NCBI GenBank assembly: GCA_965237635.1
Contig: CBDEFX010000001.1
Coordinates: 1,178,001-1,242,000, forward strand
Origin: CBDEFX01 sp965237635
GTDB taxonomy: Bacteria; Chloroflexota; Dehalococcoidia; Lucifugimonadales; CAUZJF01
DNA: 64,000 nucleotides
Direction of reading: 5' to 3'
Numbering within the stretch: the stretch's first letter is position 1; each line of letters begins with the position of its first letter. Under the pieces are notes generated by a model. That model saw only the letters and a list, made by a program, of their open reading frames with translations. It was not told where the DNA came from and did no database searches. A program made the translations under genes and the position numbers. Shown here piece after piece: positions 25,964 through 35,722 of this stretch.

Positions 25964-27410
25964 TTGGCTGTGTGTGAGGCCAAAGACTTCCCTTCCTCTG
26001 AGCGCGACGAGCTGATGGGGCTGGTCACGCAGTTGCAAGGGCAGGTTGCGCAGTTGACGGCGGCCAAGGAAGAGTTGCACAAGCAAGTCGCCGAGCTCAA
26101 GCGAGCAGGAAAGCGCCAGGCGGCTCCGTTCTCCAAGGGTGGGCGAAGCAGCAGACCCAAGCGTCCCGGCCGCAAGCCGGGTATGGGGTCGTTCAGCTAC
26201 CGAAAGTCGCCGTCTCCCGATGAAGTCACCGAGCCGCTTGTAGAGGTGGCGGTGGCTGAGGACACCTGCCCCGGATGTGGAGGCAGACTCGAGCATGAGG
26301 GGGTGCGGATTGTCTACGCAACCGGCATTCCTCCGATTCCCAGACCCCAGGTGACGGGGTACCGGGTGCAGATATGCCGGTGCCGGTCCTGCGGTAAGCA
26401 GGTCCGAAGGCGGCATCCCGATGTTGCGCCGGACCAGTACGGGGCCAGCGCGCACCGGGTAGGGAGACGAGTGATGGCGGCGGCCCACGTGCTCCACTAT
26501 GGAGTGGGCGTTCCGGTACGGAAGGTCTCCGCTGTGCTCAGAGCGCTGACTGGTGTGGAGCTGAGCCAGGGGGCGATCAGCCAAGACGCGCTGCGACGTG
26601 CCAGGGGTGCAGTGGGGGATGCCTACCATAAGCTGCGGGGTTCGGTGCGTGCCAGTCCACTCGTCCACACCGACGACACGGGATGGCGAGTGGACGGTGG
26701 GCCTGGTTTTCTGATGGCGTTCGAAACGGATGAGGCTACGGTGTACCAGGTTCGTACTCGTCACCGCAACGAAGAGATACGTGAGGTGGTGCCCTCGGAC
26801 TATGAAGGGGTGATGGTAACGGATCGAGGACGGAGCTACGATGCTCAGGCTCTGTCGGGGGTGAAGCAGCAGAAATGTCTGGCCCACGTGCTGCGCTCGA
26901 TCAGTGAGGTGGTCCAGACCAAGAGAGGGAGAGGTCGCAGCTTCGGCAATCGTCTGAGCCGCCTGCTCAGAGAAGCGATGGAGCTCCGGCAGGCATATCA
27001 CCGAGGAGAGGCGGCGGACTTTGCCGCCGAGGCCGAACGGCTGAGACGAGAGGCGACCTATCATCTCCGCGACCGTCCCATGTCGGATGCGGACAACTGG
27101 AGGCTGCAGAACGAACTCGGTTGGCACCATGACCGGGGCAACATGCTGCGTTTCCTGGATGATCCAAGCATTGAGCCGACCAACAACCGTGCTGAGAGAA
27201 GCGCTCCGCCCGGCAGTGATCGCGCGGAAGGTATCGCACTACTCGAAGAACGTCGGTGGTGCGGATGCCTTCTCGGCCTTCACCAGCGTAATCAGGACCC
27301 TGGCTCGCAATGGCGGCGATCACTCGCTGGTCAACGGGCTCTGCGGGTGTGTTCAGCGGTGCTCCGGTCCCCACCCCTTCCTTCTGAACCCCTCCTCGCA
27401 CTCCGCTCCG
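25964..27410 (+). pseudogene. IS66-like transposase, frameshifted
   Basis: An IS66-type protein: an N-terminal coiled coil, a KPGMGSFSYRK linker, zinc-binding cysteines (CPGCGGR...CRCRSCGKQ), then TDDTGWRVDG, VTDRGRSYDA and PTNNRAER with the catalytic E. Directly after NNRAER the frame is lost: an extra A near 27199-27200 shifts it, and the expected continuation ALRPAVIARKVSHYSKN is read in the +1 frame. The element's ends were not found; its right end must lie near 27419, where the Y-family polymerase fragment begins. Confidence 0.8.
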
Positions 27411-27418
27411 CTAATCAA

Positions 27419-27649
27419 TTACTCCGGCCCCTCCACCCGGTCGCTGATCCTCTGTAGTGAAGTGAGCATACGGTGGAACACCTTCTGGTACGACGGCTCG
27501 TCGGCCTCCAGGACGGTGGTGTCGGTATGGCGGGATAGAGCTTGCTCCAACGTCATGCCCGCGGTTACCCCTGGGGCGGCTGGGAGGGTGTCGACGACCA
27601 GAGGCCTGCCCTTGGAGCGATCCACAATGACGGCGGTGGTCTCCTTTAG
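27419..27649 (-). pseudogene. Y-family DNA polymerase fragment (part 2)
   Basis: These 76 codons continue the fragment at 29369-29439 across IS1380 copy 3: KETTAVIVDRSKGRPLVV, then GVTAGMTLEQALSR and VLEADEPSYQKVF. This is the palm/fingers start of UmuC/ImuB-like translesion polymerases. Removing the IS and one TTTAG copy gives a continuous frame (HPSLKETTAV). The gene then ends abruptly at TAA 27419, where IS66-like DNA begins, so most of the polymerase is missing. Confidence 0.75.
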
Positions 27650-29368
27650 CCCGAATCCACCGAAGGACACCGATGGACGGCGTGAGGAAAGCGGAAGGGG
27701 GGTGAGGGAGCTACAGGGGAAATAGCCTGGGTTCCATTTGGGGTAGGGAGGTCGGCGGACGGTCTTCATCGCCGCACAGGGGCCCCTATGGCCGTCTGCG
27801 GGAGCTGCGATGCGCGGGATGGCGAGAGAATACGCAGCAGGGAACTCTCTCGGACCGGGCTGGCACGAGTCTGCGGGGATCTTCGGTTGTCCGGTGGGTG
27901 GGTCGGTCGCCGACGGTGCCGTCAGGCCGGGAGTGGAATGGCTCGCAGCCGGGCCAAGGCGCGGCTGAACTTCTCAGCCCAAGGCCAGCGATCCGGAAGA
28001 TGCAGGGTCAACCGGCGTGCCGAGCGGGTGAGCCGTCCGGCCAGGGAGAAGAACCGCCGCCGGAGGGTTTTGGTGGTGGCTATCCGCTCTCCCAGACCGA
28101 TCCGCGCCGTCCAGCGGGCCAGGTTGTGGGCCATCGTCTGGACGGCCAGCCAGGCGCCGTTGGCGGCGAAGCGGCCCGAGGGGAGATGGTTCAGCCCGAC
28201 GCCGTACTTGAGGTCGCGTATGGTATTCTCGATCTCGGCGTGGCGGCGATGGTCAGCCTCCAGTTCGAGCAACTCCCCGTCTCGGTCGGTGATGAAGCCA
28301 TGATAGCTGTATTTGGCGAAGAGGGCCAGTTGGGAACCGGGCGTCGGCTTCACCCGCCGGACGATGAGCCGTACCGGCGCGGCGTCCGCCTCGGCCTGGA
28401 AGGGGGTGCAGGTGGTCTCGGCCACATCGGCGGCACCGTCCATCCAGTAAGGAATCGGCGTCCAGGCATCTTCGGGTATCGCCTCGATGAGATTGTGCAG
28501 GCTTTTGTGCTGGCGGATGGTGATGGAGAAGCGGACATCCATCTTGCGGCAGACGGATACCACGCCATGAGTGTAGAACCCGCTGTCGGCCCGTAGCGTG
28601 AGTCGTCCGTTGGCCCCGGCGTAGCGCACCCGTCCCACCGTCTCCCGCAGGAAGTGGGCGGCGCCGCGGGCGGTGTTGGCCCGGCCCTCGCGCAGCCGGG
28701 ACATCAGCACGTCTCCGGTGCCGGCGGCGATGGCCAGCAGCGGGTGGTAGCCCCGCTTGCCGGTATAGCCGTGGTGGCGGGCGCCCTCCTTGGCCAGTCC
28801 GTAGGTCTCGCAGATGGTGGAGTCCAGGTCAATGGTCAGGGGCCCGTCGCCGGGTCCCGCCCCGGCCTGCCAAGCCCGGGCCAGCAACTCGCGGCTCACC
28901 CGGTCGAGTTGACGGACGTGGCCCCACCGGAAGCTGCGCAGGAAGGTGCCCAGGGTGGATGGCGCCTTGACCGTGCCGCCCAGGGTGCAGGCCGTCCCCC
29001 CGGTGCGCAACACATCGGCGTCGTCAATGCAGTCGCCCCCAGCCAGCGCAGACGCCACCAGCGTCATCATCTTGTCGCTCGTGTTCGCCCGCCCCGGGGC
29101 ATCGCCCAGGTCGAGGCGCTGCCGGACGAGTTCGGGCAGGCCGAGGTGCCGCGCCAGGGTGGCCGGAAGGAGCAGCCCGGCATTGGCCACCAAGCGGCGG
29201 TCGTCGAAGGTGATTTGGATCCGGTCGGGGTGGTTGCGTGGCAGCATCTACTGGGTGCTCCTTTTCCGGGGTCGTTTTTTTGCTACAAAACCATTATCCC
29301 AGAAGCACAGGAGCGCCTTCTTGCCGCCTCAGGACGCTAACCCGACGCCCTCCTTCGGTGGATTCGGG
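27650..29368 (-). mobile_element. IS1380-family element, copy 3 (intact)
   Basis: 1,719 bp, nearly identical to copy 2, with the same perfect 17-bp terminal repeats and a 5-bp direct duplication TTTAG (27645-27649, 29369-29373). It splits the Y-family polymerase gene. Confidence 0.95.
27922..29247 (-). CDS. IS1380-family transposase
   Basis: 441 residues, the same protein as at 22594-23919 except for a substitution near YHPLLAIAAG. The catalytic D, D and E residues are present and the frame is intact. Confidence 0.94.
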   Translation of the reverse strand: MLPRNHPDRIQITFDDRRLVANAGLLLPATLARHLGLPELVRQRLDLGDAPGRANTSDKMMTLVASALAGGDCIDDADVLRTGGTACTLGGTVKAPSTLGTFLRSFRWGHVRQLDRVSRELLARAWQAGAGPGDGPLTIDLDSTICETYGLAKEGARHHGYTGKRGYHPLLAIAAGTGDVLMSRLREGRANTARGAAHFLRETVGRVRYAGANGRLTLRADSGFYTHGVVSVCRKMDVRFSITIRQHKSLHNLIEAIPEDAWTPIPYWMDGAADVAETTCTPFQAEADAAPVRLIVRRVKPTPGSQLALFAKYSYHGFITDRDGELLELEADHRRHAEIENTIRDLKYGVGLNHLPSGRFAANGAWLAVQTMAHNLARWTARIGLGERIATTKTLRRRFFSLAGRLTRSARRLTLHLPDRWPWAEKFSRALARLRAIPLPA

Positions 29369-29439
29369 TTTAGACTGGGGTGGTTTCGGAGCTCCACCTT
29401 GGCCCGCAGGTGGGTGATGAGCACACAGGCGACCCTCAA
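29369..29439 (-). pseudogene. Y-family DNA polymerase fragment (part 1, start of gene)
   Basis: The TTG at 29439 is preceded by AAGGAGG at good spacing and begins RVACVLITHLRAKVELR. It continues in frame at 27644 once IS1380 copy 3 and one TTTAG are removed. An opening beta-strand followed by a helix is as expected for ImuB/DinB-like proteins, though the catalytic DxD region is not clearly canonical. Confidence 0.65.
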
Positions 29440-29711
29440 GGCACCTCCTTGGTAAGCTAAGTCAGAAAAAGGCGATGGAAAGGAGAAATGATAGCGAACA
29501 CCTGTTCTCTTTATCAATGGCGTGAGGACAGACCAATATGCCGGGCGAATTCGGCGAATTCCACGCCGCTCAGCGTGCGGCCATACTTCCAATCCTCCAT
29601 GTATTGACTGAGGGCGGGGTTTCAAATTGCTTGTATCCGTCCTAGGGGCGGGAGTAAGATTATTTTATAGGGTCCATATTTTCATTTTCCGGTACCCGGA
29701 GGATAAACAAA

Positions 29712-30740
29712 ATGTTTGGTCAGAACAGAGAAAAGAAGCGGTTCTCCTGGCGATGGGCCGTGCTGCTGGTAGCGCTGGTGGCGGGGAGCCTGCTTTTGGC
29801 GGCCTGCGGCGACTCCGACCCTAGTCCCACAGCGACCCCTGAACCCACTCCGGTACAGGCCACACCGGACAAAGACGACGACACCATGATGGATGAAGAC
29901 TCCGACGCCATGATGGATGAAGACTCCGACGCCATGATGGATGAAGACTCCGACGCCATGATGGATGAAGACTCCGACGCCATGATGGATGAAGACTCCG
30001 ACGCCATGATGGATGAAGACTCCGACGCCATGATGGATGAAGACTCCGACGCCATGATGGACGAGGACGCCGACGCCATGATGGATGAAGACTCCGACGC
30101 CATGATGGACGAGGACGCCGACGCCATGATGTCTCTGAGCGATGTCGACGAGACCACCACGGGGGCCGAACTGATCGCGTCGCTTTCCGAAGGTGAAGCC
30201 GACTGCCTGCGTGCTGCGATAGGGGACGCGAGCTACGAGGCTATGCAGGATCTGACCCTGTCCGAGAGTGCCATGGGATTCGATACGTTCCCGCTGCAAT
30301 GCCTGGAGCCGGACAACGCCATCGACCTGAGCGTAGCCATGATGTCGCTCCAGGCGGGCGGGCTGTCCGATGATAGCCAGGCCTGCATAAAGGACGTTTT
30401 CGCAGACCTCGGGGTGCCGGGCGAGGGGATGAGCATGACAGACTCCATGCGCTCCTTTATAACCATGCAGCTCTGCCTGACCGACGAAGAAGCGCAAGCC
30501 ATGTCGGGACCTGTTCCGGAAGAAGACGCATTTCCTTTGCCCTCCCAACTACGCTGCGTATCCGAGCAGACAGACCTGGAGAACCTGTTCATCGTCTACC
30601 AGGCCTTTGCCGACCTGGAGTCGGGCACGGAGCCGCCCACACCATCGCCGGAAATGACGAAGGCGGTGGCCGAGATAATGGCGGCCCAGGAGACCTGCGG
30701 CATTCCCACCATCATCCAGGGGGAGGGGTCAGCGCCCTAG
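29712..30740 (+). CDS. lipoprotein with acidic MMDEDSDA tandem repeats
   Basis: A 342-residue predicted lipoprotein. A basic start and hydrophobic segment end in a lipobox (LLLAAC, Cys 32), followed by a Ser/Thr/Pro linker (SPTATPEPTPVQATP). Ten 8-residue repeats of type MMDED(S/A)DA occupy about residues 59-138. The C-terminal 200 residues are helical with several conserved-looking cysteines and paralogous segments (SEGEADCLRAAIGD, LSDDSQACIKDVF), suggesting a duplicated helical domain. The start is preceded by CCCGGAGGATAAACAAA. The acidic, methionine-rich repeat could bind cations or act as a spacer at the cell surface. Function unknown. Confidence 0.85.
   Translation: MFGQNREKKRFSWRWAVLLVALVAGSLLLAACGDSDPSPTATPEPTPVQATPDKDDDTMMDEDSDAMMDEDSDAMMDEDSDAMMDEDSDAMMDEDSDAMMDEDSDAMMDEDSDAMMDEDADAMMDEDSDAMMDEDADAMMSLSDVDETTTGAELIASLSEGEADCLRAAIGDASYEAMQDLTLSESAMGFDTFPLQCLEPDNAIDLSVAMMSLQAGGLSDDSQACIKDVFADLGVPGEGMSMTDSMRSFITMQLCLTDEEAQAMSGPVPEEDAFPLPSQLRCVSEQTDLENLFIVYQAFADLESGTEPPTPSPEMTKAVAEIMAAQETCGIPTIIQGEGSAP
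29886..30125 (+). repeat. ten 24-bp in-frame tandem repeats
   Basis: The unit ATGATGGATGAAGACTCCGA plus CGCC occurs ten times without a break; units 8 and 10 differ in coding ADA. The first seven are identical at nucleotide level, which indicates recent expansion and a likely variable copy number. Confidence 0.97.
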
Positions 30741-31166
30741 GCGGCGGCTCGGGTTACTGCCCGAGCTGAGATATCCGGGGTGTGGGAACCGACGTTGGAG
30801 TCGGATCATCGGCGTTGACAGATGCGTGAGTTTTGGAGGCATCCGAGGATTGAGTATCCATCGTCGGAGCATTCGTTTCCGTGTCATTTGGTGCGCCCTG
30901 GGGTGATGAAACGTTTGCGGCTGTGTTAGCTACGTTGGGCGCTGGTCTCGACATGTCCTATGGTGAGTTCCAGACCCTGGAAGCTCACAGGGCAACCTCC
31001 CACCGAAAAGTTTGTAGTACAGTCCCCGTTGGCCCACCAAACTTGACGGTAGACAGAACCGAGCCGTTCAGCGCCATCTCCTCGGCGTCTCTCCCCGGTA
31101 TGGGGCTGTCGTCGGGCATCGGAATCGTATGTCAAATGGTGGCACAGCATCTACTAGGAAACCAGT
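30741..31166. other. intergenic region with a dispersed repeat copy
   Basis: About 430 bp with no convincing gene. A 66-codon frame on the - strand (30754-30954) is rich in Ser, Thr, Asn and Pro and might be the tail of a lost secreted protein, but it has no start signal. The segment 30984-31021 matches 15661-15700 in inverse orientation (GGCAACCTCCCACCGAAAAG). Confidence 0.4.
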
Positions 31167-31562
31167 TTGCGCCACTTCCTGAAGCTCCGATGGTTGCGTT
31201 ACATCGCGGTCGGGTTGATACTTGTGGCACTTGCAATTACCGCAGTGGAGGCCAAGACCTACTACGTGCGGGATCTGCTTGCTGAAGAGTTCTGGGGGTC
31301 TCAACCTCACAGGGTGCCCTGCGACAAATGGCCTACACCTGACGAAGTTCAGCGAGTCGTTGACCAGCACGCGCAAGTCGTCAGTCAGATAGAAGCCGTC
31401 AACCCCGGATTCACCGTAGTAAATATCAATACTATGAACTGCCCAGGCAGAGCGGACATCCGAATCTGGTACGCCTCGTACAGCGACAGGGACGCGATCA
31501 AGTCGATAGTAGGAGATCAGAAATACTTCTTTGGAGTCCCGTATCAGCTGCGGAACACATAG
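31167..31562 (+). CDS. small membrane-anchored exported protein
   Basis: A 131-residue protein with a single N-terminal hydrophobic segment (YIAVGLILVALAITAVEA, about residues 12-29) after a basic start, so an exported or signal-anchored protein. The remainder is a compact domain with two cysteines (VPCDKW, MNCPGRADI), which could form a disulfide. No family is recognised. Coding is supported by the signal-anchor layout and balanced composition. Confidence 0.6.
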   Translation: MRHFLKLRWLRYIAVGLILVALAITAVEAKTYYVRDLLAEEFWGSQPHRVPCDKWPTPDEVQRVVDQHAQVVSQIEAVNPGFTVVNINTMNCPGRADIRIWYASYSDRDAIKSIVGDQKYFFGVPYQLRNT

Positions 31563-31868
31563 TACTGAGCAGGAGGCGATAACGGCTGCCGCAGTCCTCT
31601 ACGACAAGACCAAGGGAAAGTTCTGAGAGTGTCCCTGCTTGCGGTTGCGAAGACTCTTTCTCTACTACTTGGTTGGTCCAGCGCTTCACCGTCTCCTGGG
31701 CACCAGGGGGAAGGGTCTACAGGTGTCGGTGTTCCGGCTTGCTCCCCCTGCCGAACCCGTACTACGGGTTCGTCGTCTATGGAGCCCACGTGGCCCGGCG
31801 TCGCGCGACCATGCGGGTTTGGAAATGACTGAGAGGTGAAGCCAACATGGAGCTAAGCACGGTCCCTG
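31563..31868. other. intergenic region without a clear gene
   Basis: Several overlapping frames of 60-80 codons exist on both strands but none has coding character, and they shadow each other. No hairpin or promoter stands out. Confidence 0.35.
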
Positions 31869-32051
31869 TTGTCGATACTCCTGATAGTCGGTTTGATGGG
31901 CGGTGTAAGTGTCGCCGCTTCGGTTGGGGGTGTCCTAGCAGTTAGGAGGAGTAGCGATACCGTCGTCCGGGCATTAGGCGCTGTCGGGATCGTATTGGGA
32001 GTCCTGTTTGCCATATATGCCCTCGTTGTACTGTTCGGGGCTGCGGTGTAG
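31869..32051 (+). CDS. small two-helix membrane protein
   Basis: 60 residues made of two hydrophobic segments (ILLIVGLMGGVSVAASVGGVL and GAVGIVLGVLFAIYALVVLF) joined by a short charged loop (AVRRSSDTVVRA). Start is TTG at 31869 without a strong ribosome binding site. The pattern is a plausible small membrane protein, but with no homologue in view it remains tentative. Confidence 0.45.
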   Translation: MSILLIVGLMGGVSVAASVGGVLAVRRSSDTVVRALGAVGIVLGVLFAIYALVVLFGAAV

Positions 32052-32442
32052 ACGGACATGAGTGGGCCGGGTCTTAGCAACAGAAAAAGGCCCCACCTGT
32101 AAGGAAGGGGACCTCCCCTTCCGTTCGGTCCGTACCTATCCTACCGGTCAGCCCATTAGCTCCTCCTCCCTCACCTCCTCGGCGTTGACCGCCTACTCGA
32201 ACAGCGACACCGGCGTAACTCTGCTTGCGCGCCAGGGCGAGCGTCAGGTCGTCGCCGTAGGCGGCCAGTCCGTCTTCGGGCAGCTCGCCCTACCATCCCC
32301 ATTTCTCAATCGATACGAAAAGCTCAGGTACTCGTGGGCGGTGGGCTTGGGTGTGGCAGAAGGCCGCAACATGCAATTTAAGAGGGCCTCTAACGGCGTC
32401 TGGTACTTGTAGGCTACATGGGACAACGAGGTTACGTCAATA
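32052..32442. other. intergenic region left of IS256 with hairpin and repeat
   Basis: It contains the palindrome at 32103-32122 and a dispersed-repeat copy at 32313-32345. On the - strand a stretch near 32290-32200 reads ELPEDGLAAYGDDLTLALAR, which resembles real protein sequence, so this may be a remnant of a gene; no start or family can be given. Confidence 0.35.
32103..32122. terminator. GC-rich hairpin, possible terminator
   Basis: GGAAGGGGA and TCCCCTTCC form a perfect 9-bp stem with a CC spacer, 50 bp after the small membrane-protein gene. It lacks a good T-tract on the + side, so an intrinsic terminator is only possible. Confidence 0.35.
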
Positions 32443-33786
32443 GGTGTGTAAACGACATCAGGCGGCGACCTTCTCAGCCGTTGATTCAATGGCGATTCCA
32501 TCCGCATACTGTGCACCGAGATAAACGTCTTCGATCAACTCAGGGGCCTTCAGACGCCTGAAGCGCTGTTCGGCGACCATCAACATTTTCCAGATCACCG
32601 CTATCACCCGATCGACCCTCTTGTAGCGCTTGGCGGCATCGGTCCGAAGCCTGAGGGCCGCGAAGGGTGATTCTACCGGGTTCGTCGTGCGAAGGTGCCC
32701 CCAGTGCTCCTTTGGGAAGTCATAGAAGGCGACCATGCGGTCCCAGTCCCGCTCCAAGGCCTCTGAGGCCGTCTCGTAGGAATGGTCGCCGCACCACCTG
32801 GTGAACACCGTCCTGAGCCGCTCAGCCTCTGTCCGAGTCGGCGCGTAGGGGATAGTACGCAGCATGAGCTTGGCCTGGTCCTGTTGTCGCTTTGGAAGCT
32901 TGGCGAGCACGTTTAGGATCTTGTGGTTCCAGCAGCGTTGCTCGGCCGCCTGCGGATAGACGTTGCGCAGAGCTCCCCAGATGCCCAGGTGTCCGTCTCC
33001 AACCACCAGCCTCGGGCACTCCAGCCCGCGGCGCCTCATGTCCCTGAGCACATCGGACCAGTTCTCTGTGGACACCCTGTATCCGGGAATAGCGCTCACC
33101 ACCACCTTGCTCCCGTCGCTCAGGGCCGCCATCACCACCAGTACCGCCGCCTTCTCCTTCTCAAGACCAGCCTTGACGTAGACTCCATCCACCCACATGT
33201 ACACCACTTCGAGGTCATCCAGGGGCCGGCTGCGCCATTGGGCAAGCTCATCGTTCCACTTGGACTTCAACCGGGCCACCGTGCTCGCCGATACCGGTGC
33301 GTCCTCTCCCAGCAGCCCCCGCAAAGCCAGATCGAAGTCGCCTTCGGATAGACCGTGCAGGTACAGCTCGGGGATCAACTCAGCAACCTTCCTGGTCCTG
33401 TTGACGAACAGCGGCAGCAGCCGACTCTCGAACTGCTCCTCAGTATCGCGGACTCGCGGCCGCCTCAGCTGTACCGTTCCCGAACTCAGCGTAAGCCTCC
33501 GGGCTCTGCCGTATCCGTTCCGATAGCCGGTATCGTTGTCCGAGTCGGATCTGAGCGCCGACTTCGCCCTTCCCAGAAACTCCGTCACCTCCTCCTCCAG
33601 CAACTCCTGGATCAGCCTCTGGACCTGGACCTGGCTTCGCACCCAATCCTCCAACTGCTCCCACTCCGGCCTTGACTCCGACCTACTCTCAGTACTTTCC
33701 TTCTTCATGGGCGGTCTATCTCCTCTCTTGGGCCTCGAGCCCGTGTTGTTCAGAGAGAAAGTACACCGCCTGACTGTTTACACACT
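32443..33786 (-). mobile_element. IS256-family element
   Basis: About 1.34 kb. Imperfect terminal inverted repeats: GTGTGTAAAC...TCAGGCGG at the left and its complement (CCGCCTGACTGTTTACACAC) at the right. One transposase gene fills it. No target duplication was seen. On the right it cuts off a NYN-domain gene; the left flank does not contain the rest of that gene, so flanking DNA has been lost. Confidence 0.85.
32458..33708 (-). CDS. IS256-family transposase
   Basis: 416 residues with the mutator/IS256 pattern: NGYGRARRLTLSSGTVQLRRP near residue 64, then D in WVDGVYVKAG, D in VVGDGHLGIW and E in TTNPVESPF. The frame is intact. Confidence 0.93.
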   Translation of the reverse strand: MKKESTESRSESRPEWEQLEDWVRSQVQVQRLIQELLEEEVTEFLGRAKSALRSDSDNDTGYRNGYGRARRLTLSSGTVQLRRPRVRDTEEQFESRLLPLFVNRTRKVAELIPELYLHGLSEGDFDLALRGLLGEDAPVSASTVARLKSKWNDELAQWRSRPLDDLEVVYMWVDGVYVKAGLEKEKAAVLVVMAALSDGSKVVVSAIPGYRVSTENWSDVLRDMRRRGLECPRLVVGDGHLGIWGALRNVYPQAAEQRCWNHKILNVLAKLPKRQQDQAKLMLRTIPYAPTRTEAERLRTVFTRWCGDHSYETASEALERDWDRMVAFYDFPKEHWGHLRTTNPVESPFAALRLRTDAAKRYKRVDRVIAVIWKMLMVAEQRFRRLKAPELIEDVYLGAQYADGIAIESTAEKVAA

Positions 33787-33989
33787 TTTTGAAGATACCT
33801 CCCCCGTTGTCGCGGACCCTCCGGCCATTGTCCGATGACGGTCTCGACCAGCGACTGGGCGCTGTGCTGGAGGTTCTCGGTGTCTACGTACAGCCCAGAT
33901 CCAGGGGGCTGGGACTCCATCGTGACATCAGTGGGCGAAGCCCCACCGGTCGGCCCAATCTCGATCCTTTTACCGAACAGCCTTCTCAT
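33787..33989 (-). pseudogene. N-terminal fragment of a NYN/PIN-like protein
   Basis: ATG 33989 follows GGGAGGGACCAGG. After about 30 residues the phrase GLYVDTENLQHSAQSLVE appears, the first strand of NYN-domain nucleases with its catalytic Asp (VDTEN), then VIGQWPEGPRQRGRYLQ. The gene is cut by IS256 at about 33787. The remainder is not on the other side of the element. Confidence 0.6.
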
Positions 33990-34034
33990 CCTGGTCCCTC
34001 CCGATGTGTGACGGAGCACAGATGACTTGACCTG

Positions 34035-35669
34035 TGTCGATGGTCAGGATAAATGTCCGTCTAAGAGACCAGCATAAATGTCACCTTTACTGCCTGCGAT
34101 GGTATCAGATCACTCCGTGCTAACCGCGGAGCGCTTTATGGGCAGACTCTCGGCTTCTATGTACTTCTTGGCAGTGGCACGATGTATACGCAGTTCCCGG
34201 GCGACCCCTCGAATCGACAGTCCCCTTTGCTTGGCCTTCTGAACGGCGTTCCACCTCGCCGTCTGAAGTGGAGTGGGCTTTCTGCGTGACATAGCAGGGG
34301 CCTTGCGGACTCTAACAGCGCCGTTGTCGACGACCGTGTCGTCAGCATCGCGGGCGTCCATCCCAGCGTCGAGTGCTGCCAGTCTCGCCTCCCAACGTCT
34401 GCCCAGACCGTTGAGGTCGCGATGTGGGACTGGCCTGTATGAGGAAGAGCCGTTAAAGCTTCTGAGTATGCCCGGACGGGGCGAGGCCTCCTGGCTGGGA
34501 ATGATCTCTCCCTGGTACCGCACAGCCAGCTGACCGTCCAGGCTTTCCAGCATCTCGATCACCGCTCCGGCATAGCTGCGCCGCTCCGTGCCCGGCAGTA
34601 GCTGCAAGGTGCGCCACTTGTACTTCACGGTGTTGTCTCTGGCCACCCTGCGGTTGTGTCTGAAGCAGAGCACCGTATCGAGGCACACGTCCGGCTCCAA
34701 CGGGCGGTAGGCAACTTCAGGGTGCTGTGCCGGTACTCCGAAGCGCTCGATGAAGCGGTCAAGGAAGTCCTTCAGGACGACGTTGGCCTCCTCGATGGTG
34801 GTTGCACCCGCGAGTCTGAGCTCAGTCACCAGCCTGTCCTGGAAGGTCCCCGCTGTGCGCTCCACTCTACCCTTAGCCTGTGGTGACAGGGCGAAGACCA
34901 TCTGCATACCAAGCTCGTCCATCGCACGGCTGAACTGTGTGGGTGCACCGGCGAGCCCGGACCCAGGCACGTTCTTGAAGACGGAGTGCCGGTCGGTGTA
35001 GAGTGCGATGGGTATGCCGTAGCGCTGTATCAGGCCCTTCATGAGTAGGAAGTAGTCGCGGGTGTTCTCCTGCTCGCAGAACAGGGCGTTGACCACGATG
35101 CCAGTGGCGTCGTCGACGGCCAGAAGCAGCGCGAAGGGCGGACCATGGTCTCCAAGCCACCGATGATGGCTGCCGTCCACCTGTATCAGCATGCCCTCGC
35201 GGGGCATCCGCTGCCGGCGGATACGGTGTTGCGGCGGCCGGCGGCGGCGTGGGCTCTTCAGGCTGGCGCCCACCAGTATGCGCCGCAGCGTGGTTCGGCC
35301 GATCTCTATGCCATCGCGCTCTCTGAGCAACTCGCTCAGATGTGTGTGGTTGGCGTCCGGGTAGCGGGTTTGAGCAAGGCGCAGAACTTCAGACCTTGTC
35401 GTCTCCGATGTCGTGTTGGGTGCTCGGCGTCCACGATGACCGTGAGCGAGTGCGGCTGCGCCCTCCTCCCTATAAGCCGCCAGAATGCGCCTGGTATGGC
35501 GTGTGCTCACTCCCATCAGGGTCGCCGCCTGGTCCAGAGTCGTATGCTCTGCCAGTAAGCTGTTGAGGACCTGAAGTCTTGCCTGCTCTCTTTGCGTCAA
35601 TGTCACATTCTCCATAATGTGACATTATTGCTGGCCTGTTAGGGAGGACGCTTATGCTGGCCATCAACA
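34035..35669 (-). mobile_element. ISNCY-type element, copy A (intact)
   Basis: About 1.64 kb. Long imperfect terminal repeats: TGTCGATGGTCAGGATAAAT at the left resembles the complement of the right end (TGTTGATGGCCAGCATAAGC), and both continue to a second shared block (CCAGCATAAATGTCAC / CCAGCAATAATGTCAC). One transposase gene. No target duplication was identified. Confidence 0.8.
34110..35615 (-). CDS. ISNCY-type transposase (HTH + integrase core)
   Basis: 501 residues. An N-terminal helix-turn-helix (TLDQAATLMGVSTRHTRRIL) is followed by a second HTH-like region and a retroviral-integrase-type core: QVDGSHHRWLG (D), YTDRHSVF (D) and the E of GRVERTAGTFQDRLVTEL. The C-terminal tail carries another HTH (SIRGVARELRIHRATAKKY). 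Intact frame. Confidence 0.88.
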   Translation of the reverse strand: MENVTLTQREQARLQVLNSLLAEHTTLDQAATLMGVSTRHTRRILAAYREEGAAALAHGHRGRRAPNTTSETTRSEVLRLAQTRYPDANHTHLSELLRERDGIEIGRTTLRRILVGASLKSPRRRRPPQHRIRRQRMPREGMLIQVDGSHHRWLGDHGPPFALLLAVDDATGIVVNALFCEQENTRDYFLLMKGLIQRYGIPIALYTDRHSVFKNVPGSGLAGAPTQFSRAMDELGMQMVFALSPQAKGRVERTAGTFQDRLVTELRLAGATTIEEANVVLKDFLDRFIERFGVPAQHPEVAYRPLEPDVCLDTVLCFRHNRRVARDNTVKYKWRTLQLLPGTERRSYAGAVIEMLESLDGQLAVRYQGEIIPSQEASPRPGILRSFNGSSSYRPVPHRDLNGLGRRWEARLAALDAGMDARDADDTVVDNGAVRVRKAPAMSRRKPTPLQTARWNAVQKAKQRGLSIRGVARELRIHRATAKKYIEAESLPIKRSAVSTE

Positions 35670-35722
35670 TGAATGGCGGAGAGATAATGTACCGCCAGGG
35701 CGGCTCAAGAGCTGAGATGTGG

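Noticed and set aside
29886..30125. CRISPR array
   Set aside because: The 24-bp units are contiguous with no spacers and encode a continuous protein repeat.
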